Shown here one piece after another: positions 15,200 through 21,554 of a stretch of 21,554 bases of DNA. The stretch's first letter is position 1, and each line of letters starts with the position of its first letter. A program made the translations under genes and the position numbers. The notes beneath the pieces were generated by a model. It saw only the letters and a program-made list of their open reading frames with translations, made no database searches and was not told the origin of the DNA. This DNA comes from a virus: the IMG/VR virus record IMGVR_UViG_3300044987_000273, positions 1 through 21,554 of that record. One strand, written 5' to 3'.

Positions 15200-16534
15200 T
15201 TAGTTAATGACTAGGAAGTTGACTTTGCATTCTCCGCCGCCAGGTCCATTTGAATCCATGTAGATAACAAATTGACCTTGTGCCGCAACAACACCACCTA
15301 GACGAGCGGTATTATCATTGGTAGCTTTAGAGATAAAGATGAGCGAATTCGGAGTTACTTTATTATTCACAACCGTCAATGATGTAGCCGTGGCCGCGAA
15401 ATTAACAGATCCTAAATTTGTGTTTATAGTTCGGTTTCCAGTCGTGCCTGAGGGAGTGATTGTTTTTGCAAGCGTGATGTCACCAGTCGCGCCTAGTTCA
15501 ACGAAGTTTGCACCGCCTGTCACCGACCGAACAACGGCGGTGCTTGGTGTCGCAAGATGAGTTCCATCTAGAATTCCTGCACTCGGAAGGCTGTATGTCT
15601 CGGGATGAACGTATAACTTCCCACGAGACGGATGCGAGAAAGCAACTATGCCAACTCGAATGATTGCGTTTGGCGCAACAGGATACGTTGACGTAAGTGT
15701 ACCAGGAACAGTGCTTGAAAGATATAGCGGAGTTCCATCAGGATAGATCGCAAGATTCAAACCATTGACAATACCGCCTGTGGTAACATATCCGAACTGG
15801 CCTATTGGGATTGTGTGTGTTATTACTCCTAACACACGTGCTGTTGTAATAGCATCGGCGAGCGCTAATTGCACCGTTGGATGCTCTTCATTTGCACCGG
15901 AAATGAAAACAACTTGGCCATCTGTTAATGGCGCGGCGGTCATATTCTTTACTCGAACCCAGACCTCGCGCCCGATGTTCATCGTAACAGCTGCCTCGTC
16001 GTTGTAATACGCAAGCGACTTATCAACTGTATCATAGAATACTCGTCCCTCTGAGTGAGCAGGCTTGCCATCAAGATTGTAGTCAAGATGATGCAGAGAT
16101 GCATTATCCATGGCCTGCGTGCCTGTCAACGTATTGCCGCCTTCAAGATTTGCCTTTCCTGCAAACAAAGCGTTGGTGTCGATGATATCTTGGTCGTGAC
16201 CATCGACTCGGCTGTCGAGTGTTGAGATATCAGAATCATGTCCGTCAATGCGGCCATCGAGTGTTGTTATAGCGGAGTCGTTTCCATCAATGCGACCATC
16301 AAGTGTTGTTACATCGCCTGCAACAGCAGAGATAAGAGGCGGTATCGCGTCTATGTTATCTTGCAACGTATCGAGTGTGTCCTGAAGGCCTGACGTCTTT
16401 GCGATCGTAAGAGTACCATCCGACATCGCAACGCCGATAGCGTCAGGCGTTGTATAACCCTTTTGCGCGCCCGCTGCCTCAGTAGGTATCTTACTGATGT
16501 TGTCAATTGTGATTTGTGTGTCGGTGAATTTCAT
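15200..16534 (-). CDS. Fibre-like virion protein with coiled-coil repeats
   Basis: The 444-aa protein has an N-terminal segment with FTDTQITIDNISKIPTE (3-19), then a helical stretch at about 45-75. Three 14-residue repeats (TTLDGRIDGNDSAI and two variants, 76-117) fit two heptads each, as in a trimeric coiled coil. The middle (about 190-270; VWVRVKNMTAAPLTDGQVVF, then LGVITHTIPIGQFGYVTTGG) resembles the small beta-barrel seen in DUF2190-type decoration proteins and some tail fibres. The C-terminal third is Ser/Thr/Asn-rich beta structure ending in GQFVIYMDSNGPGGGECKVN. I infer a trimeric fibre or whisker. It lies one base behind the 60-aa gene and one base ahead of the 105-aa gene. Site of attachment is unknown. 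Confidence 0.72.
   Translation of the reverse strand: MKFTDTQITIDNISKIPTEAAGAQKGYTTPDAIGVAMSDGTLTIAKTSGLQDTLDTLQDNIDAIPPLISAVAGDVTTLDGRIDGNDSAITTLDGRIDGHDSDISTLDSRVDGHDQDIIDTNALFAGKANLEGGNTLTGTQAMDNASLHHLDYNLDGKPAHSEGRVFYDTVDKSLAYYNDEAAVTMNIGREVWVRVKNMTAAPLTDGQVVFISGANEEHPTVQLALADAITTARVLGVITHTIPIGQFGYVTTGGIVNGLNLAIYPDGTPLYLSSTVPGTLTSTYPVAPNAIIRVGIVAFSHPSRGKLYVHPETYSLPSAGILDGTHLATPSTAVVRSVTGGANFVELGATGDITLAKTITPSGTTGNRTINTNLGSVNFAATATSLTVVNNKVTPNSLIFISKATNDNTARLGGVVAAQGQFVIYMDSNGPGGGECKVNFLVIN
16184..16309 (-). repeat. Three 42-bp coding repeats (two-heptad units)
   Basis: Three adjacent 42-bp units encode DGRIDGxDSxI-type 14-mers in the 444-aa protein. The third is diverged (DSRVDGHDQDI). 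Each encodes two heptads, so copy number changes would lengthen a coiled coil in phase. Confidence 0.75.
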
Positions 16535-16535
16535 A

Positions 16536-16718
16536 TTACCATTCTAAGAGAGTGTCATCAGAGAACTGTATCGTGACTTCATCTGAAAACAAGATTGCTT
16601 CTAATAGATTACTAGTTGCTGCTGACCCCTCTGATCCGAAGATAGTCTTGCTCAAAAACCGTTGTGTAAGTACACTTAAGACGGCCTCATCAACGGTATC
16701 TTTTACAGTTGGAATCAT
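16536..16718 (-). CDS. Small protein of unknown function (60 aa)
   Basis: The protein begins MIPTVKDTVDEAVLSVLTQR, has a Ser/Ala/Glu-rich middle, and ends IQFSDDTLLEW. It is predicted soluble with an amphipathic N-terminal helix. The ATG overlaps the stop of the preceding 106-aa gene (TAATG), and the stop is followed after one base by the 444-aa gene. This packing argues for real translation. It fills the second position of the first cassette copy. I do not recognise a family. Confidence 0.7.
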   Translation of the reverse strand: MIPTVKDTVDEAVLSVLTQRFLSKTIFGSEGSAATSNLLEAILFSDEVTIQFSDDTLLEW

Positions 16719-17038
16719 TAACGTGGAAGGAGATCAACTATCTTGACTAGAATTGCTGTTGTGCCAGTTGCATTGGTTACGCGGATAGCAGGCTTTCCAG
16801 ATGATGGTCGAACCGACACCCATCTACCCGCTTCGGTCTTTGGACGAGCAATCCCGTCATCACCTACATCAATGATGAACACCGGGACTTCATCCGATGA
16901 AGTGAAACCAATTGTTACTGTCGCACCGCCGAATACACCCGTGACTTCAACTGATATTGGACGACCTGGGTGCCACCCTTTAGCAGGAAAGTAATCTCCA
17001 TCAGTTGTGATGATGTTGTTGGTTGGGATTGGTGTCAT
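16718..17038 (-). CDS. Small beta-rich virion-associated protein, copy 2
   Basis: This 106-aa protein is paralogous to the 105-aa protein at 14881-15198. It has the same PTNN, TTDG, HPGRP, DVGDDG, RPKT, GRW and DLLPR landmarks and one extra residue before the central strand. It is the first gene of the accessory virion block, just downstream of gp16. An exact late octamer TATAAATA ends 8 nt before its ATG, so it probably heads the transcript that runs to DUF1353. The family is not recognised. Cassette context suggests it works with the neighbouring fibre-like proteins. Confidence 0.75.
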   Translation of the reverse strand: MTPIPTNNIITTDGDYFPAKGWHPGRPISVEVTGVFGGATVTIGFTSSDEVPVFIIDVGDDGIARPKTEAGRWVSVRPSSGKPAIRVTNATGTTAILVKIVDLLPR

Positions 17039-17046
17039 CTTGCTAG

Positions 17047-17054
17047 TATTTATA
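17047..17054 (-). promoter_or_regulatory. Exact late promoter octamer for the accessory virion block
   Basis: The minus strand reads TATAAATA, an exact match to the T4 late consensus, with 8 nt (CTAGCAAG) before the ATG at 17038. It sits in the 18-nt gap behind gp16. Confidence 0.75.
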
Positions 17055-17056
17055 TG

Positions 17057-17533
17057 TTAGGCCTCAACCGTAATTTGAGAAGCTGTTCGTTTCGTCAGAA
17101 ACTTTTGAAGATCGGACGTCGTTCCTGTGAAGATGACGTTGTTTGTCGTTGACGGGCCTGCTGTCACGATAGCTGTTCCTTTTTTGCTTGTAGGATCGGC
17201 GTGCACCTTCTTACGATCTTTCTGAATCGTCGAGATTTGGTTGTTCACATCCGCCGCGGTCTTAATGAGGTTAGCCAATACCTCGAATGCGCGAGGGTGT
17301 TCTGAATCAGTCGCCAAATTCAACATGATCGCGATTGCTTCGTCTGATGTTTCGGCGAGCTTCTTTACTCGTTCGCGCGTGAATGCATAGTCTTCCTCGG
17401 CATCCTTTGCGAGCTGTTCCTCAGTAGGCTTGAACGATTGCACGACGACAGGCTTAGTCTCAATGAGTTCAGCGGGCGTGTTTTTCGAGAGAGCGGATAG
17501 GATGCTCTCCTTTGTCTTTGGTGTCGTGCTCAT
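17057..17533 (-). CDS. 16: Terminase small subunit gp16
   Basis: The 158-aa protein carries the T4 gp16 core: a charged helix (EDYAFTRERVKKLAETSDEA), then SEHPRAFEVLANLIKTAADV (97-116) and NQISTIQKDRKKV. T4 gp16 (164 aa) has a similar EHPRAYEV-type helix and a central coiled coil that forms the packaging-initiation ring. It recognises DNA and stimulates the gp17 ATPase. The first base of the start codon is shared with the gp15 stop (TAATG). In T4, genes 16 and 17 adjoin and overlap. Here the large subunit gene starts about 5.3 kb further on. Confidence 0.87.
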   Translation of the reverse strand: MSTTPKTKESILSALSKNTPAELIETKPVVVQSFKPTEEQLAKDAEEDYAFTRERVKKLAETSDEAIAIMLNLATDSEHPRAFEVLANLIKTAADVNNQISTIQKDRKKVHADPTSKKGTAIVTAGPSTTNNVIFTGTTSDLQKFLTKRTASQITVEA

Positions 17534-18300
17534 TAGAATCCGTATGTTGTTACGACCGTGTAGTTTTCAGGCGTGTCATTCTCAGGATCACCAAGCGCAA
17601 CATTGACATACTCGTCGCGCGTTGTATCAGGATCACATGCATCACCTGTTGTTAGGTTCACGGTGATGTCCTTGATGATCTTCTCTTTGTTCGTGATAGG
17701 ACCTACGAACTTGATCTTGATCGAGAAGTCGAGTGTGTAAATGATTGAGCGACGGCCCGACTCGAAATCGCCTTCATAGTCGTCTTGAAGCGTAACACCG
17801 TTGAGGATGAAGGGGACATCAGTCTTTGTGTCAGGACCTTCCATGCCTTTCACGGCAAGCGTGTAAGCAGGATCAAACGACGGTAGAATCTGTTCAAGGA
17901 TCTGTAAGCCCGAGTCTTGGTTATCCGCAAGGATCGAAAGCTGCATACCCAGGATGTAAGGAACTGATTGACGCACAACAGTTTTCGATCCGTTGTCGTC
18001 AGGGATCGTGAACGTTCTCTTGTTGTTTCGATTCAGGACAGCGGCTGGATCAAATGATATTGACGTGATCTCGAACGACATACGAGGAAGCCGGATTGCG
18101 ACGTCGGCGTGCTGGCTGTTATCCGCATCTCGAATACGAACGAGGAATCGTTCACGAGGCCCATATGAAAGAGGCACGCGAATAACATTGGACAACTTGC
18201 CTGAAATCAACTTGCCCGTGTAGATGTTATTGAAGATGGATCCGAAGACGGCCACGGTCTTGCGGACAGTTGCATTATAGAAGTATAGGTCGTCTAGCAT
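17533..18300 (-). CDS. 15: Tail terminator / sheath stabiliser gp15
   Basis: This 255-aa protein (T4 gp15 is 272 aa) caps the tail and joins it to the neck. The N-terminal YFYNATVRKTVAVFGSIFNN, then SNVIRVPLSYGPRERFLVRI and RLPRMSFEITSISFDP, match the family pattern, including the VP-x-SYGPRE/KE-F motif. It is followed by a central segment with VPYILGMQLSILADNQDSGL. A conserved late block (FDPAYTLAVK, then PFILNGVTLQDDYEGDFE) completes the match. The ATG is 3 nt after the gp14 stop, and the stop shares a base with the gp16 start, so gp13 to gp16 form one coupled cluster. Confidence 0.93.
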   Translation of the reverse strand: MLDDLYFYNATVRKTVAVFGSIFNNIYTGKLISGKLSNVIRVPLSYGPRERFLVRIRDADNSQHADVAIRLPRMSFEITSISFDPAAVLNRNNKRTFTIPDDNGSKTVVRQSVPYILGMQLSILADNQDSGLQILEQILPSFDPAYTLAVKGMEGPDTKTDVPFILNGVTLQDDYEGDFESGRRSIIYTLDFSIKIKFVGPITNKEKIIKDITVNLTTGDACDPDTTRDEYVNVALGDPENDTPENYTVVTTYGF

Positions 18301-18303
18301 TAC

Positions 18304-19230
18304 TTACGGAAGTTTGATTTCACCGAAAGGATTTTTCTCGGAGAAGTCGATGAATGAATTGCCTTCGGCTTCGAACGAAGAGTTCTGCGCATTGTCATCA
18401 TTAGCGAATGTTACGTTATCGCCCGCAGTCTCGATGTCAAAGATTTGTGTTATTGTTGCCTCAAGTCCTGAGATGATATTCGTCAGAACTGTGTCAGGCA
18501 CTAGCGGCGCGAACAAGCCGTTATCATAGGTGATTGGGCCGAGGAACACGGTGTCGCTTACATCGTCTGTTTCATGAACGTCAAGGATTTCGGTAGAGCC
18601 TGTCGTGTCGTCAGGCATCAACATCGTTACCTTGTCGCCAATCTGTAGACGATCAGTGTCAGTAATAGCGTACTCTAGAAGAACTGAGAAGCCCTGTGAC
18701 GAGTAGCTTTGAATCGCATCAATCTCTTCCACGCCTGTGTCAATCGAGTTGTTAGGATATTCGTAAAGTTCAATAATGAGCTTATACACGGGGAGACCAC
18801 CTAACTGGAAGAATGGCTTCTTATCTTCGACGAACTTGATCTCGAACAACCCTTTCGTTAATGGAACATAGATCAGGTCACCTTCAGCAGGACGTGCCTG
18901 ATCTTTAGGATAACCAAAGCGGCCTACTAATTGATTCCAGCGGCGTACTGAACAAGCTAGCGTCAGCTGATCGCGAATTTCTAGACCGAACTTAGTGATA
19001 AGCTTGCCATCACCTTCGAAGCCATCAACCGATTCAACATACATCTCGATCATGTATGCATCAGGAAAGTTCGAGAGCGTGTCTTCGTTTAGGATTCGGT
19101 CAAGCTTGATGATCTTACGAGGAATGTAAAACATGTCATGCCCATAGACTTGAATTGATTCTATGATCAAGTCTTCGAGTAGGTCCTTCTCGGATTTAGT
19201 TCCGTGAGATATGTATCTATTACGAGGCAT
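18304..19230 (-). CDS. 14: Neck protein gp14
   Basis: This 308-aa head-completion protein (T4 gp14 is 256 aa) joins gp13 in the neck that connects portal and tail. The N-terminal KDLLEDLIIESIQVYGHDMF, then YIPRKIIKLDRILNEDTLSN and FPDAYMIEMYVESVDGFEGD, are the family signature. LEIRDQLTLACSVRRWNQ and RPAEGDLIYVPLTKGLFEIK follow in the usual order. The C-terminal 100 residues (DTTGSTEILDVHETDDVSD onward) are longer than in T4 and Asn/Asp-rich near the end. The start overlaps the Cys-rich gene by 11 nt, implying coupling. Confidence 0.94.
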   Translation of the reverse strand: MPRNRYISHGTKSEKDLLEDLIIESIQVYGHDMFYIPRKIIKLDRILNEDTLSNFPDAYMIEMYVESVDGFEGDGKLITKFGLEIRDQLTLACSVRRWNQLVGRFGYPKDQARPAEGDLIYVPLTKGLFEIKFVEDKKPFFQLGGLPVYKLIIELYEYPNNSIDTGVEEIDAIQSYSSQGFSVLLEYAITDTDRLQIGDKVTMLMPDDTTGSTEILDVHETDDVSDTVFLGPITYDNGLFAPLVPDTVLTNIISGLEATITQIFDIETAGDNVTFANDDNAQNSSFEAEGNSFIDFSEKNPFGEIKLP

Positions 19231-19462
19231 CTTGTTCTTTCACTATTCGAAGAATTGCGTTCACACATTCATAACAGGAGTTTGGACAGTCGGGCGAACA
19301 TACCATTCTAAAATCACAGCCTTGGTTGATGTTATCAATGAACTCGTTCGTAAATTTATTCACGTCGTCCTGATTCGTTATGCCGTTAAGACGTTCTGAA
19401 CAGACGTCGATTGATACACGCCCATCCTTAACGTCTATGATAAGTGGTATTTCCGTGTTCAT
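19220..19462 (-). CDS. Small Cys-rich protein between gp13 and gp14
   Basis: This 80-aa protein is not recognised as any T4 gene. Six Cys occur, five of them clustered: C49-x5-C55-x3-C59-x3-C63-x2-C66. This pattern suits zinc or another metal, or disulphides, but matches no finger type that I can name. The N-terminal half is a beta hairpin-like stretch (IPLIIDVKDGRVSIDV) followed by helical sequence. It starts 3 nt after the gp13 stop, and its end overlaps gp14 by 11 nt. The packing supports translation and suggests a role in the neck or in expression of the neck genes. Confidence 0.72.
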   Translation of the reverse strand: MNTEIPLIIDVKDGRVSIDVCSERLNGITNQDDVNKFTNEFIDNINQGCDFRMVCSPDCPNSCYECVNAILRIVKEQDAS

Positions 19463-19465
19463 ATG

Positions 19466-20221
19466 TTAACCAACGAAAAAGTCAGGCGGGAACGAGTACT
19501 TCGAATCGAACTCTTCTTCAATCTTTTGAATCTCGGTATTTGCATCTTCGAAAAGAGCGCGGCCGTTGATTGTGACACCACTTGGGAGTTGCATACCTTC
19601 AAATTTGATTAAGTTCGCGCCCCACTGCCGCTTAAGTAAAGCAGTTGCATACTTCTTAAGCATCATGTCGTTATACACGTCTGGGTATGCGTCAGGATCA
19701 AGAATTTGATAGCCTTCAAGAATAACATATTGGCCTTCCGTGAGGCCAGCCTCCAACCAATTGATTTCGATTGAGAGGCGGTTCATATGACGTGTGAATG
19801 TCACTTGTTGTGACAACCCATTGATCGTCATGTCAATCAACGACATGTACTGCTTCGTCATTTCATAGTCAAGTATTCCGCCTGAGCGATGCAACGAATA
19901 AAGGTCATTCATATGCATCTGATACTTAACCGAGAACATATCGGATCCTGATGAATCCGCGGTCACGATAGGAAACACTCTAAATACTGAGATCAAAGCC
20001 TCAGGCAGAACAATGTAGTTATTCGCGACATCAATAGCAGTTAACTGATGCTTCACAAATACACGTTTGACTGCGTCTGAGTGATATTCTTGGTAGTACT
20101 GAATAGCCTCATCGATGCGATCCTCGATTTGATCGTCGTCGATGTTAACTTCAACTACAGGTTCTCCGAGATTACGAAGACAGTATTGAATGAGCGATGC
20201 TCGTGTAGTAGGTTTACTCAT
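19466..20221 (-). CDS. 13: Neck protein gp13
   Basis: The 251-aa protein pairs with gp14 in the head-tail neck (T4 gp13 is 309 aa). The N-terminal LIQYCLRNLGEPVVEVNID, then DDQIEDRIDEAIQYYQEYH, is the family signature. Further matches are YIVLPEALISVFRVFP and the late LEGYQILDPDAYPDVYNDMM followed by YATALLKRQWGANLIKFEG. The ATG overlaps the stop of the discoidin gene by 8 nt. An AATAAATA octamer ends 6 nt before the ATG, so the gp13-gp16 cluster can be transcribed from here. Confidence 0.94.
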   Translation of the reverse strand: MSKPTTRASLIQYCLRNLGEPVVEVNIDDDQIEDRIDEAIQYYQEYHSDAVKRVFVKHQLTAIDVANNYIVLPEALISVFRVFPIVTADSSGSDMFSVKYQMHMNDLYSLHRSGGILDYEMTKQYMSLIDMTINGLSQQVTFTRHMNRLSIEINWLEAGLTEGQYVILEGYQILDPDAYPDVYNDMMLKKYATALLKRQWGANLIKFEGMQLPSGVTINGRALFEDANTEIQKIEEEFDSKYSFPPDFFVG

Positions 20222-21287
20222 TGATACTATTTATTAGTGCAGATTTGTATTTTTGGCCCTTAACATACGGATACGCTATTTTGCCTATGACTTTAAAAGT
20301 GGCGCCGCCATCAATAGACATAGACACATGGATGTATTTCTTGATGTCAGGATAAGCTGGATCTATTTCAGATACGATGTTGGTTTTATATCTTTGTCCC
20401 TTGACCAAAGGATAAGGAACCTTGCCGATAGACGTGAAGCTCGCGCTCGGCACCGACATTAGTATATCAATGAATCTGGCCGGGCTTTCGACTGCAAGAG
20501 GCATTGGAGCAGATGGAAAATTCTTGATTACGACGTTTGCTACGAGCTCGTCAGATGGTTCAGATATCAATCCGTCTGTGTTAACTGCGACAAGCGACAA
20601 ATATGTTTTCTTAGTATCCATATTGACGAATTCGTATCGCAATTTTCCAACGACGTCGATATGCTTCGTGTAGTTACCAGAAGAGAATCCGTATGAAATA
20701 ACATATTTTGCAATGTTAGGTTCGGGATTAGCATCCCATTTAATCGCGAAGTTTGGAGCTACGTTTAGAGTAGTATCTATAGGTGGAGCAATAGGAGTTA
20801 CTCCGAGGTCTATAACATATTCGTGCGGCAGCGGAGCTGGAATTTTCCAATCTGTTATCCAAAACGTATTTGGATTTCCATCTATTGCGAACAAAGGTCC
20901 GCCGAACGGAGATCCAACTGCTGGAGTAGAAGAATCAGCCGATACTTTCCAATCTTTACGATCTAAGTTATTGCCATTTTTGTCTATGACATTTATTTCA
21001 GAAATGTTGGTGTTATTGCTCCCATTTCCTTCAGTTAATACTTTCAATTTAACAAAATTAGAATTGACTACGGGAAAATTTATTTTCTTCAGTGTTTTAT
21101 CATTAGACATTACGCCTGACGCGACTGCTGCGCCCCAATTTTTGCCGTCCATGCTGGAATACAATTCGTATTTTGCTATGTTCCCATCTAAAACGTTATC
21201 TTGTCGTGGCAACACAGAGAATCCGCTGATGCTAGTGTCGGCGAATAGATTCAGTGCTAAAAGCAAATATAGTAGTGCAGTTTTCAT
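20214..21287 (-). CDS. Signal-peptide protein with permuted discoidin (F5/8C) fold and FN3
   Basis: This 357-aa protein opens with MKTALLYLLLALNLFADTS, a plausible signal peptide cut near Ala16. Residues 19-100 look like the second half of an F5/8C domain (ISGFSVLPRQD, SSMDGKNWG, then FVKLKVLTE). Residues 112-162 look like the first half (DWKVSADSS, FAIDGNPNTFWITDW, LPHEYVIDLG). The halves are therefore in swapped order. Residues about 165-252 fit an FN3 domain. The last 75 residues hold two similar copies of IGK-x2-YP-x-VKGQ-x-YK (287-301 and 334-348). F5/8C and FN3 usually bind carbohydrate or surfaces. The gene is visibly richer in A and T than its neighbours, which suggests recent acquisition. 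It follows the upstream gene by 2 nt and overlaps gp13 by 8 nt. Confidence 0.75.
   Translation of the reverse strand: MKTALLYLLLALNLFADTSISGFSVLPRQDNVLDGNIAKYELYSSMDGKNWGAAVASGVMSNDKTLKKINFPVVNSNFVKLKVLTEGNGSNNTNISEINVIDKNGNNLDRKDWKVSADSSTPAVGSPFGGPLFAIDGNPNTFWITDWKIPAPLPHEYVIDLGVTPIAPPIDTTLNVAPNFAIKWDANPEPNIAKYVISYGFSSGNYTKHIDVVGKLRYEFVNMDTKKTYLSLVAVNTDGLISEPSDELVANVVIKNFPSAPMPLAVESPARFIDILMSVPSASFTSIGKVPYPLVKGQRYKTNIVSEIDPAYPDIKKYIHVSMSIDGGATFKVIGKIAYPYVKGQKYKSALINSINE
20228..20235 (-). promoter_or_regulatory. Late promoter octamer for the neck cluster
   Basis: The minus strand reads AATAAATA with 6 nt (GTATCA) before the gp13 ATG. It lies inside the last codons of the discoidin gene. Confidence 0.6.
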
Positions 21288-21289
21288 AA

Positions 21290-21554
21290 TTATAGATTGG
21301 TTAATGATTGGAGTCTTGGTCCTGATAAACGTTTCTTGTAGTAGCGGATGCGGGAAATATGCCCGGTCGGCCAGCCGGCGTCGGCGTTTGCTGGGTCCGC
21401 AAGTAGAAATTGTGTAGGGGTAATTGGTGTAGGCGTGGCGCTTGTTGCATGTGCGCCGCCATTGAACGAACGAGTCGCAGTAGTTCCGCTCATCGATATT
21501 GCTACTTTAAACGGATCATTGCCTGGCCAGCCTAAGTTCACTGACGTTGAATGC
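21290..21554 (-). CDS. C-terminal end of a tail/adhesion protein (5' part outside window)
   Basis: The frame is open to the window edge and ends at a TAA at 21290, so only about 87 C-terminal residues are visible. The GTG at 21541 is an internal codon rather than a likely start, because the frame continues upstream as HSTS. The visible part includes DPFKVAISMSGTTATRSFNG, then PTQFLLADPANADAGWPTGH, and ends ISRIRYYKKRLSGPRLQSLT. This last motif is the usual closing strand of phage LamG/concanavalin-like domains. A tail-fibre or baseplate-associated protein is likely, but the full gene is needed to say more. Confidence 0.7.
   Translation of the reverse strand, partial: HSTSVNLGWPGNDPFKVAISMSGTTATRSFNGGAHATSATPTPITPTQFLLADPANADAGWPTGHISRIRYYKKRLSGPRLQSLTNL

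Noticed and set aside
20713-21417. A 234-codon plus-strand frame opposite the discoidin gene
   Set aside because: The minus strand carries recognisable F5/8C and FN3 motifs. The plus frame has none and crosses two minus-strand genes.
21290-21541. Complete 83-aa gene starting at the GTG at 21541
   Set aside because: The frame continues open to the window edge, and the sequence looks like the end of a larger LamG-type domain.

Overview
The window is the late structural region of a T4-superfamily myovirus, with every gene read on the minus strand, so gene order runs from 21554 down to 1. Neck proteins gp13, gp14 and gp15, terminase gp16 and gp17, sheath gp18, tube gp19, portal gp20, prohead core and protease gp67/gp21/gp22, major capsid gp23 and recombination mediator UvsY follow one another in T4-like order. 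UvsY lying close behind gp23 resembles the arrangement in cyanophages and other aquatic T4-like phages rather than T4 itself. The host cannot be named from the sequence.

Layout in transcription order. (1) 21554-20214: the C-terminal end of a large tail/adhesion protein, then a secreted-looking protein with a discoidin (F5/8C) fold in permuted order plus FN3. (2) 20221-17057: gp13, a small Cys-rich protein, gp14, gp15 and gp16. (3) 17038-12310: an accessory virion block inserted between the small and large terminase genes. It looks like a duplicated cassette (about 105 aa, then about 60 aa, then one large fibre-like protein, twice), followed by a DUF1353 protein. (4) 12299-10111: a GIY-YIG-type homing endonuclease overlapping the large terminase gene. 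(5) 10029-5197: sheath, tube and portal. (6) 5159-968: gp67-like core protein, protease, a very large scaffold and the capsid protein. (7) 893-1: a second tail-tube-family protein and UvsY, cut by the window edge.

Regulation is visible in the sequence. An octamer matching or close to the T4 late promoter (TATAAATA) precedes the first gene of nearly every tightly packed gene cluster. In seven of nine cases it ends only 5-8 nt before the start codon, which predicts leaderless or nearly leaderless late mRNAs. Shine-Dalgarno sequences are almost absent. Two strong hairpins, behind gp23 and behind gp19, abut or overlap the next late promoter. Genes without a promoter are joined by ATGA or TAATG overlaps or by gaps of a few bases.

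Two real genes are below 60 codons: the gp67-like protein (4986-5159) and a 58-aa protein (14705-14881). No intergenic stretch exceeds 300 bases; the longest is the 81-nt leader of gp18. I saw no tRNA, CRISPR array, insertion sequence or integrase.
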